Of a stretch of DNA of 64,000 bases, positions 25,693 through 35,700 are shown one piece after another. Position 1 is the first letter of the stretch. The number at the start of each line of letters is the position of its first letter. Origin of the DNA: Marinomonas maritima (GTDB lineage: Bacteria > Pseudomonadota > Gammaproteobacteria > Pseudomonadales > Marinomonadaceae); the NCBI RefSeq assembly GCF_024435075.2, contig NZ_JAMZEG020000001.1, positions 620,001 to 684,000 on the forward strand, in the 5' to 3' direction. Below the pieces are notes generated by a model. That model saw only the letters and a program-made list of their open reading frames with translations. It had not been told where the DNA came from and made no database searches. Position numbers and translations under genes: made by a program.

Positions 25693-28629
25693 TTGATACC
25701 ACCGAATTTGAATCCAAACTACACACTTTTCTGTGAACAATCCAAGCAACGTTCTTTGTTATTAGAGCAAGTGCAAGAGGCCAGACAAAGACAAAGCCTT
25801 GATCGACTACATAAAGATCAAATTGCCCAATTAGAGCCATTGTGGGTGTTAAGTGATTATTTACATCATCAATTCATGCGGTTTCCGCATTGGTTAGACG
25901 ATGTATTGATATTGGATAGCTTGCCTGAGCGACCGTCTAAAGAAGCATTAATGTCAGGTGAGGCGCTTTTCTCTTATGAATCGGCAGCGTGCCCAAATAT
26001 GCCTCAAGAGCATATGGACGAAGCCAGTTTTGTGAAGCGCCTGCGTTTGTATCGACAGTGGTGGATGGTTCGCCTGATCGCTTTAGATATTCAACAACGC
26101 CTTTCATTGACCGAGCTGACGCATCGTTTGAGCGGATTAGCCGATGCTTGTGTTAACGCGAGTCTAGGTTGGTCAGAGCAGCAGTATCTTTCCTTGTATG
26201 GTCAGGCGTTGGATTGTAATGGTCTTCCTCAGTCGATGATTGTGATTGGAATGGGGAAGTTGGGAGGGAATGAGCTTAACCTATCATCCGATATTGATTT
26301 GATTTTTGCTTTTCGAGACCATGGCGATACACAAGGCGGTAAAAAAAGTCTGTCCAATCAGGAATACTTCACAAAATTAGGTCAAAAACTGATTCAGCAT
26401 TTAGATCAAGTGACCGCCGATGGATTTGTCTTTCGCGTAGACATGCGTTTACGGCCTTTCGGTCAGTCTGGCGCTTTAGTGTTGAACATGGATTCACTTG
26501 AAAATTACTATCAAGACCAAGGCCGAGACTGGGAACGATACGCCATGATTAAGGCGAGAGTCATGTCGGGTAATGCGTTGGATGTTCGTGAATTTGAAGC
26601 TTTGCGTAAACCCTTTGTTTACCGTAAATACCTAGATTTTGGAGCGATAGGCGCGCTACGTGATCTTAAGCAGATGATCGCCAAAGAGGTTCGTCGTAAA
26701 GACATAGAACATAATATTAAGTTGGGTGAAGGGGGCATTCGTGAAGTAGAGTTTATCGCTCAAGCATTGCAAATATTGCATGGCGGTCGAGATCAAGGCT
26801 TGCAGACACCGGCGTTATTAAAGGTGTTGCCTTATCTTGTTAAGCAAGATTATTTATCTGCCCAAAAGGTCGATGAATTACGTGAAGCCTATTTATTATT
26901 ACGACGAACGGAACATGCTCTGCAAGCTGTAAACGATGAGCAAACCCAGTTATTACCAAAAGATGACATGTCGCGTACGCGCATTGCCTTGATGGTTGGT
27001 TTTGCTTCTTGGCAGGAATTGGACACGCGTTTGTGGGAAGTGCGTAAAAACGTGCATCGCTCTTTCGTGGCATTAATTGATGATAGCGAAGAGAGTAGTG
27101 AAGAAGTAGACAGCCAGAAAACATGGCGGCTGTTGATCAAGCGACCAGAAGATAGAGAAGCAATACTGGACGCAATAGAATTGATTGCTTGGCAAGATAA
27201 AGAGGTGAACGTTACGCGCATCACTCAGTTGCTTAGCTCGCGTAATGTGGTCTTTATGCAGCCGATAGGACAAGAGCGTCTGGCTGTTTTCTTAGCCGCA
27301 CTCATGTTTAAACTGACGGAGGAAGTGAATCCCGACTTAGTGTTAGAGCGAGTATTTCCTATTTTAGAAGCGGTACTTCGACGCACTGCGTATCTGGTTT
27401 TATTATGTGAAAACCACACCGCATTGATGCACCTTATTCGCTTATGTCGGGAAAGTGTGTGGTTTACTGAGGCGATTTCGACAACACCCGCTTTACTAGA
27501 CGAATTATTGGATGCCAATACGCTATTCTCTCCGCCAGACAAAGACATGCTGGTGGAAGAACTTCAGCAAATGCTATTGCGTTTACCGGAAGACGACGAA
27601 GAAGCGCAAATGGACGCCATGCGCCGTTTTCGACGTTCTATTATTTTACGTATTGCAGCGTGTGACATCACTGAGATATTGCCGGTGATGAAAGTGAGCG
27701 ATCACTTAACTTGGTTGGCCGAAGTGTTATTAGAGCAAGTACTCCAACAGTCTTGGCATTATTTGATTAAGAAACATGGCTTTCCCGTGAGTCAGGGAGA
27801 GGCCGCCCAAACGCCACAATTGGCCATTATTGGCTATGGGAAATCAGGTGGTTGGGAATTGGGTTATGATTCCGATCTGGATTTGGTGTTCATTCATGAT
27901 GCGCAGGCGTCAGGCAGTACGGATGGCAACCGTAGTATCGATAATTTAACGTTTTATACACGTCTTGGTCAGCGTTTAATTCATATGATTACCAGTTTTA
28001 CGGCGGTGGGTCGTTTGTATGAAGTAGACATGCGGCTTCGGCCTTCTGGAAACTCCGGTTTGTTGGTGTCCAGTCTAGATGCTTTCAATGATTATCAGCA
28101 AAAAGAAGCGTGGATTTGGGAGCATCAAGCACTTACCCGTGCGCGTGGGTTGGCTGGAGAACCTAATTTGTTGGCTAAATTTGAAGATTGTCGTAAAGAA
28201 ATTATTGCATCCGTTCGTGACCGTAATGAGCTAAAAACTGAAGTCATCAAAATGCGTGAAAAAATGCGCGCCCACCTTGATACCGGTGGTAAAGAAAAAG
28301 GTTTCGACCTAAAGCAAGGCGCTGGTGGCATCATAGATATTGAGTTTATGGTGCAATACTTTGTGTTAGCGTGGTCATACAAATACCCAGAGTTAATGCG
28401 CTTTTCAGATAATGTTCGCCAATTAGAGGCTGTTGCTTTTGTCGGCTTGCTCGACGCGGATCAGGCTGAAAAAATGATTGATAATTACACTCTGTATCGG
28501 TCTCGTGCACACCGATTGAGCTTGCAGCAGCAAGGTCGTGTGATTCAAGACGATGCATTAGTCGATAGTCAGACCTTAGTGAGTCAATACTGGGACAGCT
28601 TTGTAATGACTGATGATACCAAAACGTAG
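25693..28629 (+). CDS. glnE: Glutamine synthetase adenylyltransferase / deadenylase
   Basis: 978-aa bifunctional enzyme that adenylylates glutamine synthetase when glutamine is high and removes AMP when low, in response to PII. The N-terminal nucleotidyltransferase domain (deadenylase) carries GMGKLGGNELNLSSDIDLIF near residue 190; the C-terminal one (adenylylase) carries GYGKSGGWELGYDSDLDLVF near 715. Both keep G-S/D-x-D-x-D metal residues. The start is TTG at 25693, supported by an AGGAAGG ribosome site (25681-25687) and no better ATG. The PII gene at 42.2 kb is its expected partner. Confidence 0.96.
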   Translation: MIPPNLNPNYTLFCEQSKQRSLLLEQVQEARQRQSLDRLHKDQIAQLEPLWVLSDYLHHQFMRFPHWLDDVLILDSLPERPSKEALMSGEALFSYESAACPNMPQEHMDEASFVKRLRLYRQWWMVRLIALDIQQRLSLTELTHRLSGLADACVNASLGWSEQQYLSLYGQALDCNGLPQSMIVIGMGKLGGNELNLSSDIDLIFAFRDHGDTQGGKKSLSNQEYFTKLGQKLIQHLDQVTADGFVFRVDMRLRPFGQSGALVLNMDSLENYYQDQGRDWERYAMIKARVMSGNALDVREFEALRKPFVYRKYLDFGAIGALRDLKQMIAKEVRRKDIEHNIKLGEGGIREVEFIAQALQILHGGRDQGLQTPALLKVLPYLVKQDYLSAQKVDELREAYLLLRRTEHALQAVNDEQTQLLPKDDMSRTRIALMVGFASWQELDTRLWEVRKNVHRSFVALIDDSEESSEEVDSQKTWRLLIKRPEDREAILDAIELIAWQDKEVNVTRITQLLSSRNVVFMQPIGQERLAVFLAALMFKLTEEVNPDLVLERVFPILEAVLRRTAYLVLLCENHTALMHLIRLCRESVWFTEAISTTPALLDELLDANTLFSPPDKDMLVEELQQMLLRLPEDDEEAQMDAMRRFRRSIILRIAACDITEILPVMKVSDHLTWLAEVLLEQVLQQSWHYLIKKHGFPVSQGEAAQTPQLAIIGYGKSGGWELGYDSDLDLVFIHDAQASGSTDGNRSIDNLTFYTRLGQRLIHMITSFTAVGRLYEVDMRLRPSGNSGLLVSSLDAFNDYQQKEAWIWEHQALTRARGLAGEPNLLAKFEDCRKEIIASVRDRNELKTEVIKMREKMRAHLDTGGKEKGFDLKQGAGGIIDIEFMVQYFVLAWSYKYPELMRFSDNVRQLEAVAFVGLLDADQAEKMIDNYTLYRSRAHRLSLQQQGRVIQDDALVDSQTLVSQYWDSFVMTDDTKT

Positions 28630-28764
28630 ATCTAAGCGTAAAAAAGGTGTTCGTAAATTGATCAAAGTATGTCTATACTTAATGTAATTGATGCTTTTTG
28701 GCATTGAGCGATTTTTTGAAAATTATATTGTTAAGTTCATGATAGTGAATAAATAGGGGGAAAA

Positions 28765-28974
28765 ATGCCTAGTATCAATGGTATGAGTAGTCCTGCAATG
28801 GATTATGCAAGTGAAGCCTACAGTGCGAGCTTAGCGAAAGTAGCTCAGCAGCAAAAAGCGGAACAGGACCTTGCGCTGATAGAAGAAGCAACAAAAAGCG
28901 TGACGCCGGCTGCGAGCAGCGGATCACATACAACAACGGATAATCTTGGTCAAAATATCAATATTAACGTTTGA
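28765..28974 (+). CDS. Small protein of unknown function (69 aa)
   Basis: Real gene signs: a GGGGGAAAA ribosome site just upstream of the ATG, its own strong terminator downstream, and no overlap with neighbours. The product is short, with an Ala/Ser/Gln-rich N-terminal amphipathic helix (about 12-48) and a C-terminus ending LGQNININV. That tail faintly recalls YjfB-type putative motility proteins, which end in a similar LGxNIDxxV, but the match is too slight to assign. No signal peptide or membrane segment. Probably monocistronic. Confidence 0.6.
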   Translation: MPSINGMSSPAMDYASEAYSASLAKVAQQQKAEQDLALIEEATKSVTPAASSGSHTTTDNLGQNININV

Positions 28975-29008
28975 TGTAAGTTGTTATTCAGCATAGTTTG
29001 AAACAAAA

Positions 29009-29046
29009 AAAAGCCCCTCAGAGTAAGATTTGAGGGGCTTTTTTAT
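29009..29046. terminator. Bidirectional terminator between small ORF and sbmA
   Basis: AAGCCCCTCA (29011-29020) pairs with TGAGGGGCTT (29031-29040), flanked by A- and T-runs; it serves both convergent genes. Confidence 0.9.
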
Positions 29047-29055
29047 CGTTTAATA

Positions 29056-30348
29056 TTAGTCAGTGTGTTTGTTGGTCGTCTCGATATAGCGGCTATCTTC
29101 ATCTGGCAAAGGTTTATTATCAATGACTGCTTCGAAAGCTTTTAATCGTTTATATATTGAAAGTAATTCGACCAAAGTCGTCCAAGAGTTGATTAGGTAT
29201 TGAAACGAATTCTCCACTTGGTTGAAGGCGTTCATGACACGCTGCATGACCCCTAGAGTAAATGCACCAGCGATAATAGAAGGGGCTAATACTATTAAAG
29301 GAACAAATTGCCCAACGTTTAAGTAACCATAACGCACGACATTGAAATACAAGTAGTTAGCGTATAATCGGAAGTAGTTTTTACGTACATTAGCAAACAG
29401 CTCGTCAAGAGTGATGGGGGTTGCCCGGTCGACATGATCTTCCCCATAAACCAACTCTTTTCGGTAAGCGGCTTCGACACGTTGGTTCTTAAATTCTAAT
29501 CCGGGAAGTTTTATCCCCGCTAAAGCAAGTAACAAGGTGCCAAAAATTGACCAAACAATGGCGGTAAAAACCAAGGCTTGGGGCACTTCTCCGATCAGGG
29601 GAAGTGTTTTTACGTATCCGGATAATCCCCATAAAATGGGTAAAAAGGCAATCAATGTCATCACGGACCTTAACAGGCTAACGCCTAAGCCTTCGACAAT
29701 AGAGGCAAAGCGCATGGTGTCTTCTTGAATGCGCTGTGACGCACCTTCAATATGACGAACTTGATCCCATTTTGATGTGTAATAACTTGTCATGGCGGTG
29801 CGCCAGCGAAAGACATAGTGGCTGATAAAGAAATTGCTTAGCACTGACACAGTGATAGCAACCAATATAATGACCGCCACAGTGGATAGTTGGGCGTAAT
29901 AGCTCGACAATGGAATGCTGTTTGGCTCTGCTAACGCCTTTTGAATGAGGTCGTAGAAGGAGCCATACCACTCATTGAGCATGACGCTTACTTGCACTTG
30001 AAACCATGTGATGAAGACAATGAGTGCCGATCCTAGCACCGACCATTTAGCCCACTTTTGTCCGCCGTAAGCGATCCAAGCGCTGACGAAAATCAGATAA
30101 CAAAGTATCATGTACTGGTATAGCCAAATATCTAATGCTGTTTTCTGTGCACTTTGAAAAGCGGCTTGAACGGCAGCGTCCGCACCTTCGGTTAAGGCGT
30201 CAGGAAAATGAATGCCGAATAGTGAACCTAAACTTAAACTGGCGCCAACGTCTTGGACAATGAAATACCAACCAAGAACACAGGCTAGCGCCCATAAAAC
30301 AAAGCTGAGAAAGAAGAGCTTAGGGTTTGGAAAGAAGGATTGAAACAC
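29056..30348 (-). CDS. sbmA: SbmA/BacA-family peptide transporter
   Basis: 430-aa inner-membrane protein of the SbmA/BacA family, proton-driven importers of proline-rich antimicrobial peptides, microcins and some modified peptides; BacA homologues also affect very-long-chain fatty acid decoration of LPS. Family blocks are easy to see: FFPNPKLFFLSFVLWAL at the N-terminus, WYGSFYDLIQKAL, SHYVFRWRTAMTSYY, IEGASQRIQEDTMRFAS, PGLEFKNQRVEAAYRKELV, and FQYLINSWTTLVELLSIYKR. Seven to eight hydrophobic segments. No ATP-binding domain, as in true SbmA and unlike YddA-type fusions. Monocistronic. Confidence 0.93.
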   Translation of the reverse strand: MFQSFFPNPKLFFLSFVLWALACVLGWYFIVQDVGASLSLGSLFGIHFPDALTEGADAAVQAAFQSAQKTALDIWLYQYMILCYLIFVSAWIAYGGQKWAKWSVLGSALIVFITWFQVQVSVMLNEWYGSFYDLIQKALAEPNSIPLSSYYAQLSTVAVIILVAITVSVLSNFFISHYVFRWRTAMTSYYTSKWDQVRHIEGASQRIQEDTMRFASIVEGLGVSLLRSVMTLIAFLPILWGLSGYVKTLPLIGEVPQALVFTAIVWSIFGTLLLALAGIKLPGLEFKNQRVEAAYRKELVYGEDHVDRATPITLDELFANVRKNYFRLYANYLYFNVVRYGYLNVGQFVPLIVLAPSIIAGAFTLGVMQRVMNAFNQVENSFQYLINSWTTLVELLSIYKRLKAFEAVIDNKPLPDEDSRYIETTNKHTD

Positions 30349-30561
30349 AGTTTAGTTTCTCTACATTAATTGAATGGTTTATAAGTCATTGGAGTACGCT
30401 GACTTAATAAATGTCGGTGAAGCAGCTTAAACCAGTCATGAGATAAGCACAATCAAACAGATTTTAAGTAAGCAGTAAAAAAACGATAATCATCATGAGA
30501 GTGGATGGTTTTGTAGCATTACTGAGTGCTACTCTGCAGAATCATGAAAAAGGAGCCTTAC

Positions 30562-31422
30562 ATGAGTCAAATAGAAGTATATTTAATCCGTGCTTTTTCC
30601 ATTTCAGGTCAGGGGGGGAATCTGGCAGGGGTAGTGTTAGACGCTGATCGGTTAACTGACCAGCAGAAGCAATCTATTGCAAAAGCCGTTGGTGTTTCAG
30701 AAACGGCTTTTATTAGTCGGAGTGCCATGGCGGACTATTTACTTTCTTTTTTTACACCGACGACTGAAGTCGATTTTTGTGGTCATGCAACGTTAAGTGC
30801 TTTTTGGTTACTGCATCATTTAGAACTCATATCTGCGGGGGAATATCAGCAGGAAACGAAAGCGGGTATTTTGCCAGTAGAAGTACTGCTAAATGGTGAT
30901 GTTTTGATGAGCCAGAGTCTTCCTATTTGGTTCTCTGAGTTTAACGCAGAAGAGATTGCTCCCATGCTGGGGATTCAGCCATCGCTTATTATTCAGTCCG
31001 CATTGCCGATTCAAGCGATGTCTACTGGATTGATGGATGTACTGATACCGGTTCCCTATGGAGTTTTGGATTGTTTAGATATTGATAGCGATGCAATAAA
31101 GCGTTTCTGTCAGCTGCATCATTGTGTTGGTTTTCATGTGTTTGAAATGAACCTGCCAGAAGCACCTTACACCGCAAGTTGTCGAAACTTTGCGCCTGCG
31201 GTTGGGATACCAGAAGAATCAGCTACTGGAAGCTCTAGCGGTGCGTTGGCTTGTTATTTGAACCGGCATTTTGGTTATCATCACGCGGTGTTTGAGCAAG
31301 GCCGTGCTATGCAGATGTCATCACGTATAGTGACGCAATTATCTCTGAGTAATAGTGAACTGACGCGGGTTCAGGTCGGCGGTGAGGGGGCGTTTTATAA
31401 AAAAATTACGGTTGAAGTGTGA
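30562..31422 (+). CDS. PhzF-family isomerase/epimerase-like protein
   Basis: 286 aa of the PhzF/diaminopimelate-epimerase fold. Two family signatures are visible: FCGHATLSAFWLL in the N-terminal half and EESATGSSSGALACYL in the C-terminal half, which form the two active-site loops. The acidic catalytic residue of PhzF is likely the Glu in VSETAFIS. The ATG at 30562 has an AAAGGAG ribosome site; the frame opens at 30526 but the extra 12 residues are not family-like. The substrate is unknown and no phenazine genes are nearby. Monocistronic with its own terminator. Confidence 0.85.
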   Translation: MSQIEVYLIRAFSISGQGGNLAGVVLDADRLTDQQKQSIAKAVGVSETAFISRSAMADYLLSFFTPTTEVDFCGHATLSAFWLLHHLELISAGEYQQETKAGILPVEVLLNGDVLMSQSLPIWFSEFNAEEIAPMLGIQPSLIIQSALPIQAMSTGLMDVLIPVPYGVLDCLDIDSDAIKRFCQLHHCVGFHVFEMNLPEAPYTASCRNFAPAVGIPEESATGSSSGALACYLNRHFGYHHAVFEQGRAMQMSSRIVTQLSLSNSELTRVQVGGEGAFYKKITVEV

Positions 31423-31433
31423 CCGAAGTATAA

Positions 31434-31460
31434 AAAAATCGGGCCGTAGCCCGATTTTTA
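31434..31460. terminator. Terminator between PhzF-like gene and astC
   Basis: Perfect 11-bp stem (31434-31444 with 31449-31459) and CGTA loop, with A- and T-runs on either side, so it can act for both convergent genes. Confidence 0.9.
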
Positions 31461-31484
31461 TTATTTTACTGTGTGCTGATATAC

Positions 31485-32726
31485 CTAAGCCACTTTGTTA
31501 TTTGCAATCACTGTAGCAATTGCTTTATCAAGACGAGCAAGGCCATCAGCGATATCTTTTTCTGTAATAATAAGTGACGGTGCCAAACGTAAAACATTTG
31601 GGCCCGCAACTAGGACAAATAAGCCTTCTGCAGCCGATGCTTTGACAATCTCACCCGCTTTGCCAGCCAAACTGTCAATAACTTCTGCGCCGATTAAAAG
31701 CCCCATGCCACGAATGTCTTTAAAGACATGGTGCTTTTCATTGATGGCTTTTAGGCCTTCAACAAATAGATCATGGCGTTTAGCCACGCCCGCTAGTACT
31801 TCCGGTGTATCGATGATATCAATAACGGCTTCTGCAATGGCACAAGCCATTGGGTTACCACCATAGGTGCTACCGTGTGTGCCGAAAGCCAAACTTTTCG
31901 CAGCTTCTTTTGTCGCAAGCATCGCACCAACTGGGAAACCATTACCTAACGCTTTCGCCGTGGTTAATACGTCAGGGATGACTCCTAGTTGTTCGTAGGC
32001 GTAAAGAGTCCCTGTACGGCCAACACCAGATTGCACTTCATCATAAACCAGCAGAGCGTTGTGTTTATCACACAGCTCTCGAACTTGTTTAGCAAACGCT
32101 TTGTCTGCTGGGATAATGCCGCCTTCCCCTTGAATAGGTTCCATGACAACCGCACAGGTTTTATCTGAAATCAGAGATTTCAGCTGTTCGATATCATTGT
32201 AGTCACAATGCTTAATACCACCTGGAGTCGGTTCAAAACCTTCCTTGTATTTAGCTTGTCCACCCACAGAAACGGTGAATAATGTGCGACCGTGGAACGA
32301 CTTATTAAAGGCAATGATTTCGTGTTTTTCTGGGCCAAAGTGATCAAACGCGTAACGACGAGCGAGTTTAAAAGCCGCTTCGTTGGCTTCTGCTCCACTG
32401 TTTGCAAAGAAGACACGATCAGCAAAGGTTTTTTCTGTTAGCTTTTTCGCAAGTCGTAATGCTGGCTCGTTTGTCATGACATTGGCTAAATGCCAGATTT
32501 TTCCAGCTTGCTCGCGCATGACATTGACTAAAGTAGGGTTGGAATGACCCAATGCAGTAACAGCAATGCCGCCTGCAAAATCGATATATTCTTTGCCTTC
32601 TGTGTCCCATACGCGAGAGCCTTCACCACGTACAGGGATGATTGCTGACGGCGCGTAGTTAGGCACCATTACGTCATCAAAGGTTGCTCTCGTTACTTGT
32701 TGTGTCACTTTTTTATCCATCTTCAA
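31485..32726 (-). CDS. astC: Succinylornithine/acetylornithine aminotransferase
   Basis: PLP aminotransferase (413 aa, class III) acting on N-succinylornithine in arginine degradation or N-acetylornithine in arginine synthesis; single enzymes often do both. Motifs: NSGAEANEAAFKLAR, SFHGRTLFTVS, PIQGEGG, the PLP aspartate in YDEVQSGVGRTG, and the PLP lysine in TTAKALGNGFP. The overall sequence is close to E. coli AstC, and an astE gene lies at 45.9 kb. Start: TTG at 32726, 5 nt from AAGAGG, or ATG at 32720. It follows gdhB on the same strand; a hairpin with a T-run ends exactly at this gene's ribosome site. Confidence 0.85.
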   Translation of the reverse strand: MKMDKKVTQQVTRATFDDVMVPNYAPSAIIPVRGEGSRVWDTEGKEYIDFAGGIAVTALGHSNPTLVNVMREQAGKIWHLANVMTNEPALRLAKKLTEKTFADRVFFANSGAEANEAAFKLARRYAFDHFGPEKHEIIAFNKSFHGRTLFTVSVGGQAKYKEGFEPTPGGIKHCDYNDIEQLKSLISDKTCAVVMEPIQGEGGIIPADKAFAKQVRELCDKHNALLVYDEVQSGVGRTGTLYAYEQLGVIPDVLTTAKALGNGFPVGAMLATKEAAKSLAFGTHGSTYGGNPMACAIAEAVIDIIDTPEVLAGVAKRHDLFVEGLKAINEKHHVFKDIRGMGLLIGAEVIDSLAGKAGEIVKASAAEGLFVLVAGPNVLRLAPSLIITEKDIADGLARLDKAIATVIANNKVA

Positions 32727-32739
32727 AAAAGACCTCTTA

Positions 32740-32768
32740 AAAATAGGCGGCCGAAGCGACGGCCGCCT
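32740..32768 (-). terminator. Terminator/attenuator between gdhB and astC
   Basis: AGGCGGCCG (32745-32753) pairs with CGGCCGCCT (32760-32768). On the minus strand the stem is followed by ATTTTT and then immediately by the AAGAGG ribosome site of astC, so it can end gdhB transcripts and may limit read-through into astC. Confidence 0.8.
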
Positions 32769-32773
32769 TTGAT

Positions 32774-35700
32774 TTATATCAGATTTCTTAACTCACGAAT
32801 AGCGACAGTGACCATGGCAAGCGTTAATTCACTTTCGGCTTTTATTTCACTAAAAGACGTACGGTAATGCTTGATACTGTCGCTGTTCGACTCGCGCCAA
32901 TGAGTTAAACGTTGGTCCAGTTTTTTGATATCCGGACTGGATTGAATAACCTCTTGAGTGAGGGTTCTTAAACTATTATCTACTTCGTCACCTAATCCTG
33001 CTTTTGCACGTCTTTGCCACATGTCATCTGCAGATAACTCGCTGGCTTTATGACGTAACCAATGCAGTTCTAAGTCCATTTCAAGGGCAAAGTAAGTTTG
33101 GGCGACATCTAAGACTTCTGTTTCTGTATTTGCTGCAACACGAATAATATCTAATCCGTAGAACAGGTAAGGCAGAGACGAGAGTTTTTCTGCAACGTCT
33201 GCTGGAATGTTTTGAGCAACAAGTTCTGCTGCAATATCAGCCAAATGTGCTTGGCTGGATTCCGTTAAGATCGCTTGCATATTGGCTCGAATAATATCAA
33301 CACCAGGCTTATAAGTGTCTTTCAAACGCTGGATTGATAGGCTTTCGCGTGTGTTTCTTAATAACCAAAGTGTTGCACGCTCAAGCAAACCTTGAACTCG
33401 AATCAGTAAGCCATTCAATATGTCATTTGAAACAGCAAAGTCTAGGCCATTAATTGCATCCCACAGTGTTGGAATACCAAAAATGTCTTCTGCGGCCATG
33501 TACGCACGCACTACGTTCAAAGAAGACGCGCCGGTCTCTTCTTGCATATAGGTGCTGAAGGTTGGCCCCATTCGGTTGCCTAGGTTGTTTGTCACATGTC
33601 CGGCAATAATTTCTTGGATCAGCGGGTGTGACGCCATTTGACCGCCAAAGTGTTTCGTTAACTGTGTTGGGAAGTATTCGTTAATTTGAGTGGTCAAATC
33701 AACGTCTTCACCAATACCGTCTTCTACTAGTTGCTCAGACAATTTGATTTTTGAGTAGGCTAATAGAACTGAAATCTCAGGACGAGCTAGACCTTGCCCT
33801 TTATTCAAGCGTCTTTTTATTTGGGTATCGCTTGGTAGATATTCAATTTCACGATTTAGGCGGCCCTCTCTCACAAGTGACTGAATTAAGCGCCAGTGAT
33901 CCGCCAAACGCTCAGGTGCTTGAGCATTTGCTAAGGATAAAACATGGCTCTGACCACGGTTATGGCGTAATACAAGGCTACCGACTTCATTCGTCATTTC
34001 CGCCAGTAAGCTGTTACGTTGCTTTTCGGTCAAGTCTCCATTTTCCACCACACGGTTTAATAGAATCTTGATGTTTACTTCGTGGTCTGAGCTGTCTACG
34101 CCGGCAGAGTTGTCGATGGCGTCAGTACTGATTAAGCCACCTTTTTGAGCAAATTCAATACGTCCTAGTTGTGTTAATCCGAGGTTGCCGCCTTCGCCAA
34201 CAATTTTACAACGTAGCTCTTTGCCGTTTACGCGCAGTCCATTGTTTGCACTATCGCCAGCATCAGCATGAGATTCACCCTCAGACTTCACATAAGTACC
34301 GATACCACCATTCCAAAGAAGGTCGACGGGGGCTTTCAAGATAGCGTTGATTAAATCGATTGGTGGCATCGACTTGATGTTGCCTTCGATACCTAGTGCC
34401 TTACGAATGTCAGCGTTAACTGGAATCGACTTCGCTGAGCGATTAAAGATACCACCGCCTTTTGAAATAAGGTCTTTGTTGTAATCTTCCCAAGATGAGC
34501 GAGGCAATTTGAACATGCGTTCGCGTTCAACAAAAGAAGTTGCAGCGTCAGGTGTTGGGTCAATGAAGATATGCATGTGGTTAAAGGCTGCAATCAAACA
34601 CGTATGTTTAGACAACAGCATGCCGTTACCAAATACGTCACCAGCCATGTCACCGATGCCAACCGCTGAAAAATCGGATGTTTGACAGTCAATGCCAATT
34701 TCTTTGAATTGACGTTTGACTGATTCCCAAGCACCACGGGCTGTGATACCCATTTTCTTATGGTCGTAACCATTAGAACCACCAGAAGCGAAAGCGTCGC
34801 CTAACCAGAAGCCGTATTTTGCAGAAATACTGTTGGCTAAATCGGAGAAGGTGGCGGTTCCTTTATCTGCAGCCACAACCAAATAAGGATCATCTTCGTC
34901 GTATCTAAGAACGGATAGCGGTGGAACCACTTCGTTTTGTACTAGGTTATCGGTAATGTCCAGTAAGCCACTAATAAACGTCGTGTAACAACGAATCACT
35001 TCCGCTTGCACTTCTTCACGAGACGCATTCTTTTTCAATTGTTTCGCGACGAATCCGCCTTTTGCACCAGATGGAACAATAACGGCGTTTTTGACCATTT
35101 GTGCTTTTACTAAGCCAAGGACTTCGGTACGGAAATCTTCCATACGATCAGACCAACGAAGTCCACCACGAGCCACTTTACCGCCGCGCATGTGAATACC
35201 TTCAACCCAAGGTGCATAAACGAAAATCTCGAATTTCAGTCTTGGCAATGGCACAGCAGGAATCATTGACGGATCAAGTTTGAAAGAAACGTAGTCTTTA
35301 ACATTGCCTTCTGGACCAGCTTGGTAGAAGTTGGTACGTAACATCGCCTGAATCACAGATAAATAGTGTTTCAGGATGCGGTCTTCGTCTAAATTGGCGA
35401 CTTGATCCAGCTCTGCGGCTATTTTGTCTAGTATTTTTTGTACTTTTTCACCGCGCTTTGCTTCTTGGCTAGGATCAAAGCGTTGTTCGAATAGCTGTAC
35501 CAGTAGACGGGCAATGCCTGCGTTTTTCTCAAGCGTTTGCTGCATATATTGCACAGAGAAAGGTACTTGTAATTGCATCAAATACTTGGTCAATGCGCGT
35601 AACATGGTAACTTGACGCCATGTCAATGAAGCGCTTAACACTAAGGCGTTAAAGCGATCATTTTCAACGCGACGGCTGAATACTTGGTTGAAAGCATCTT

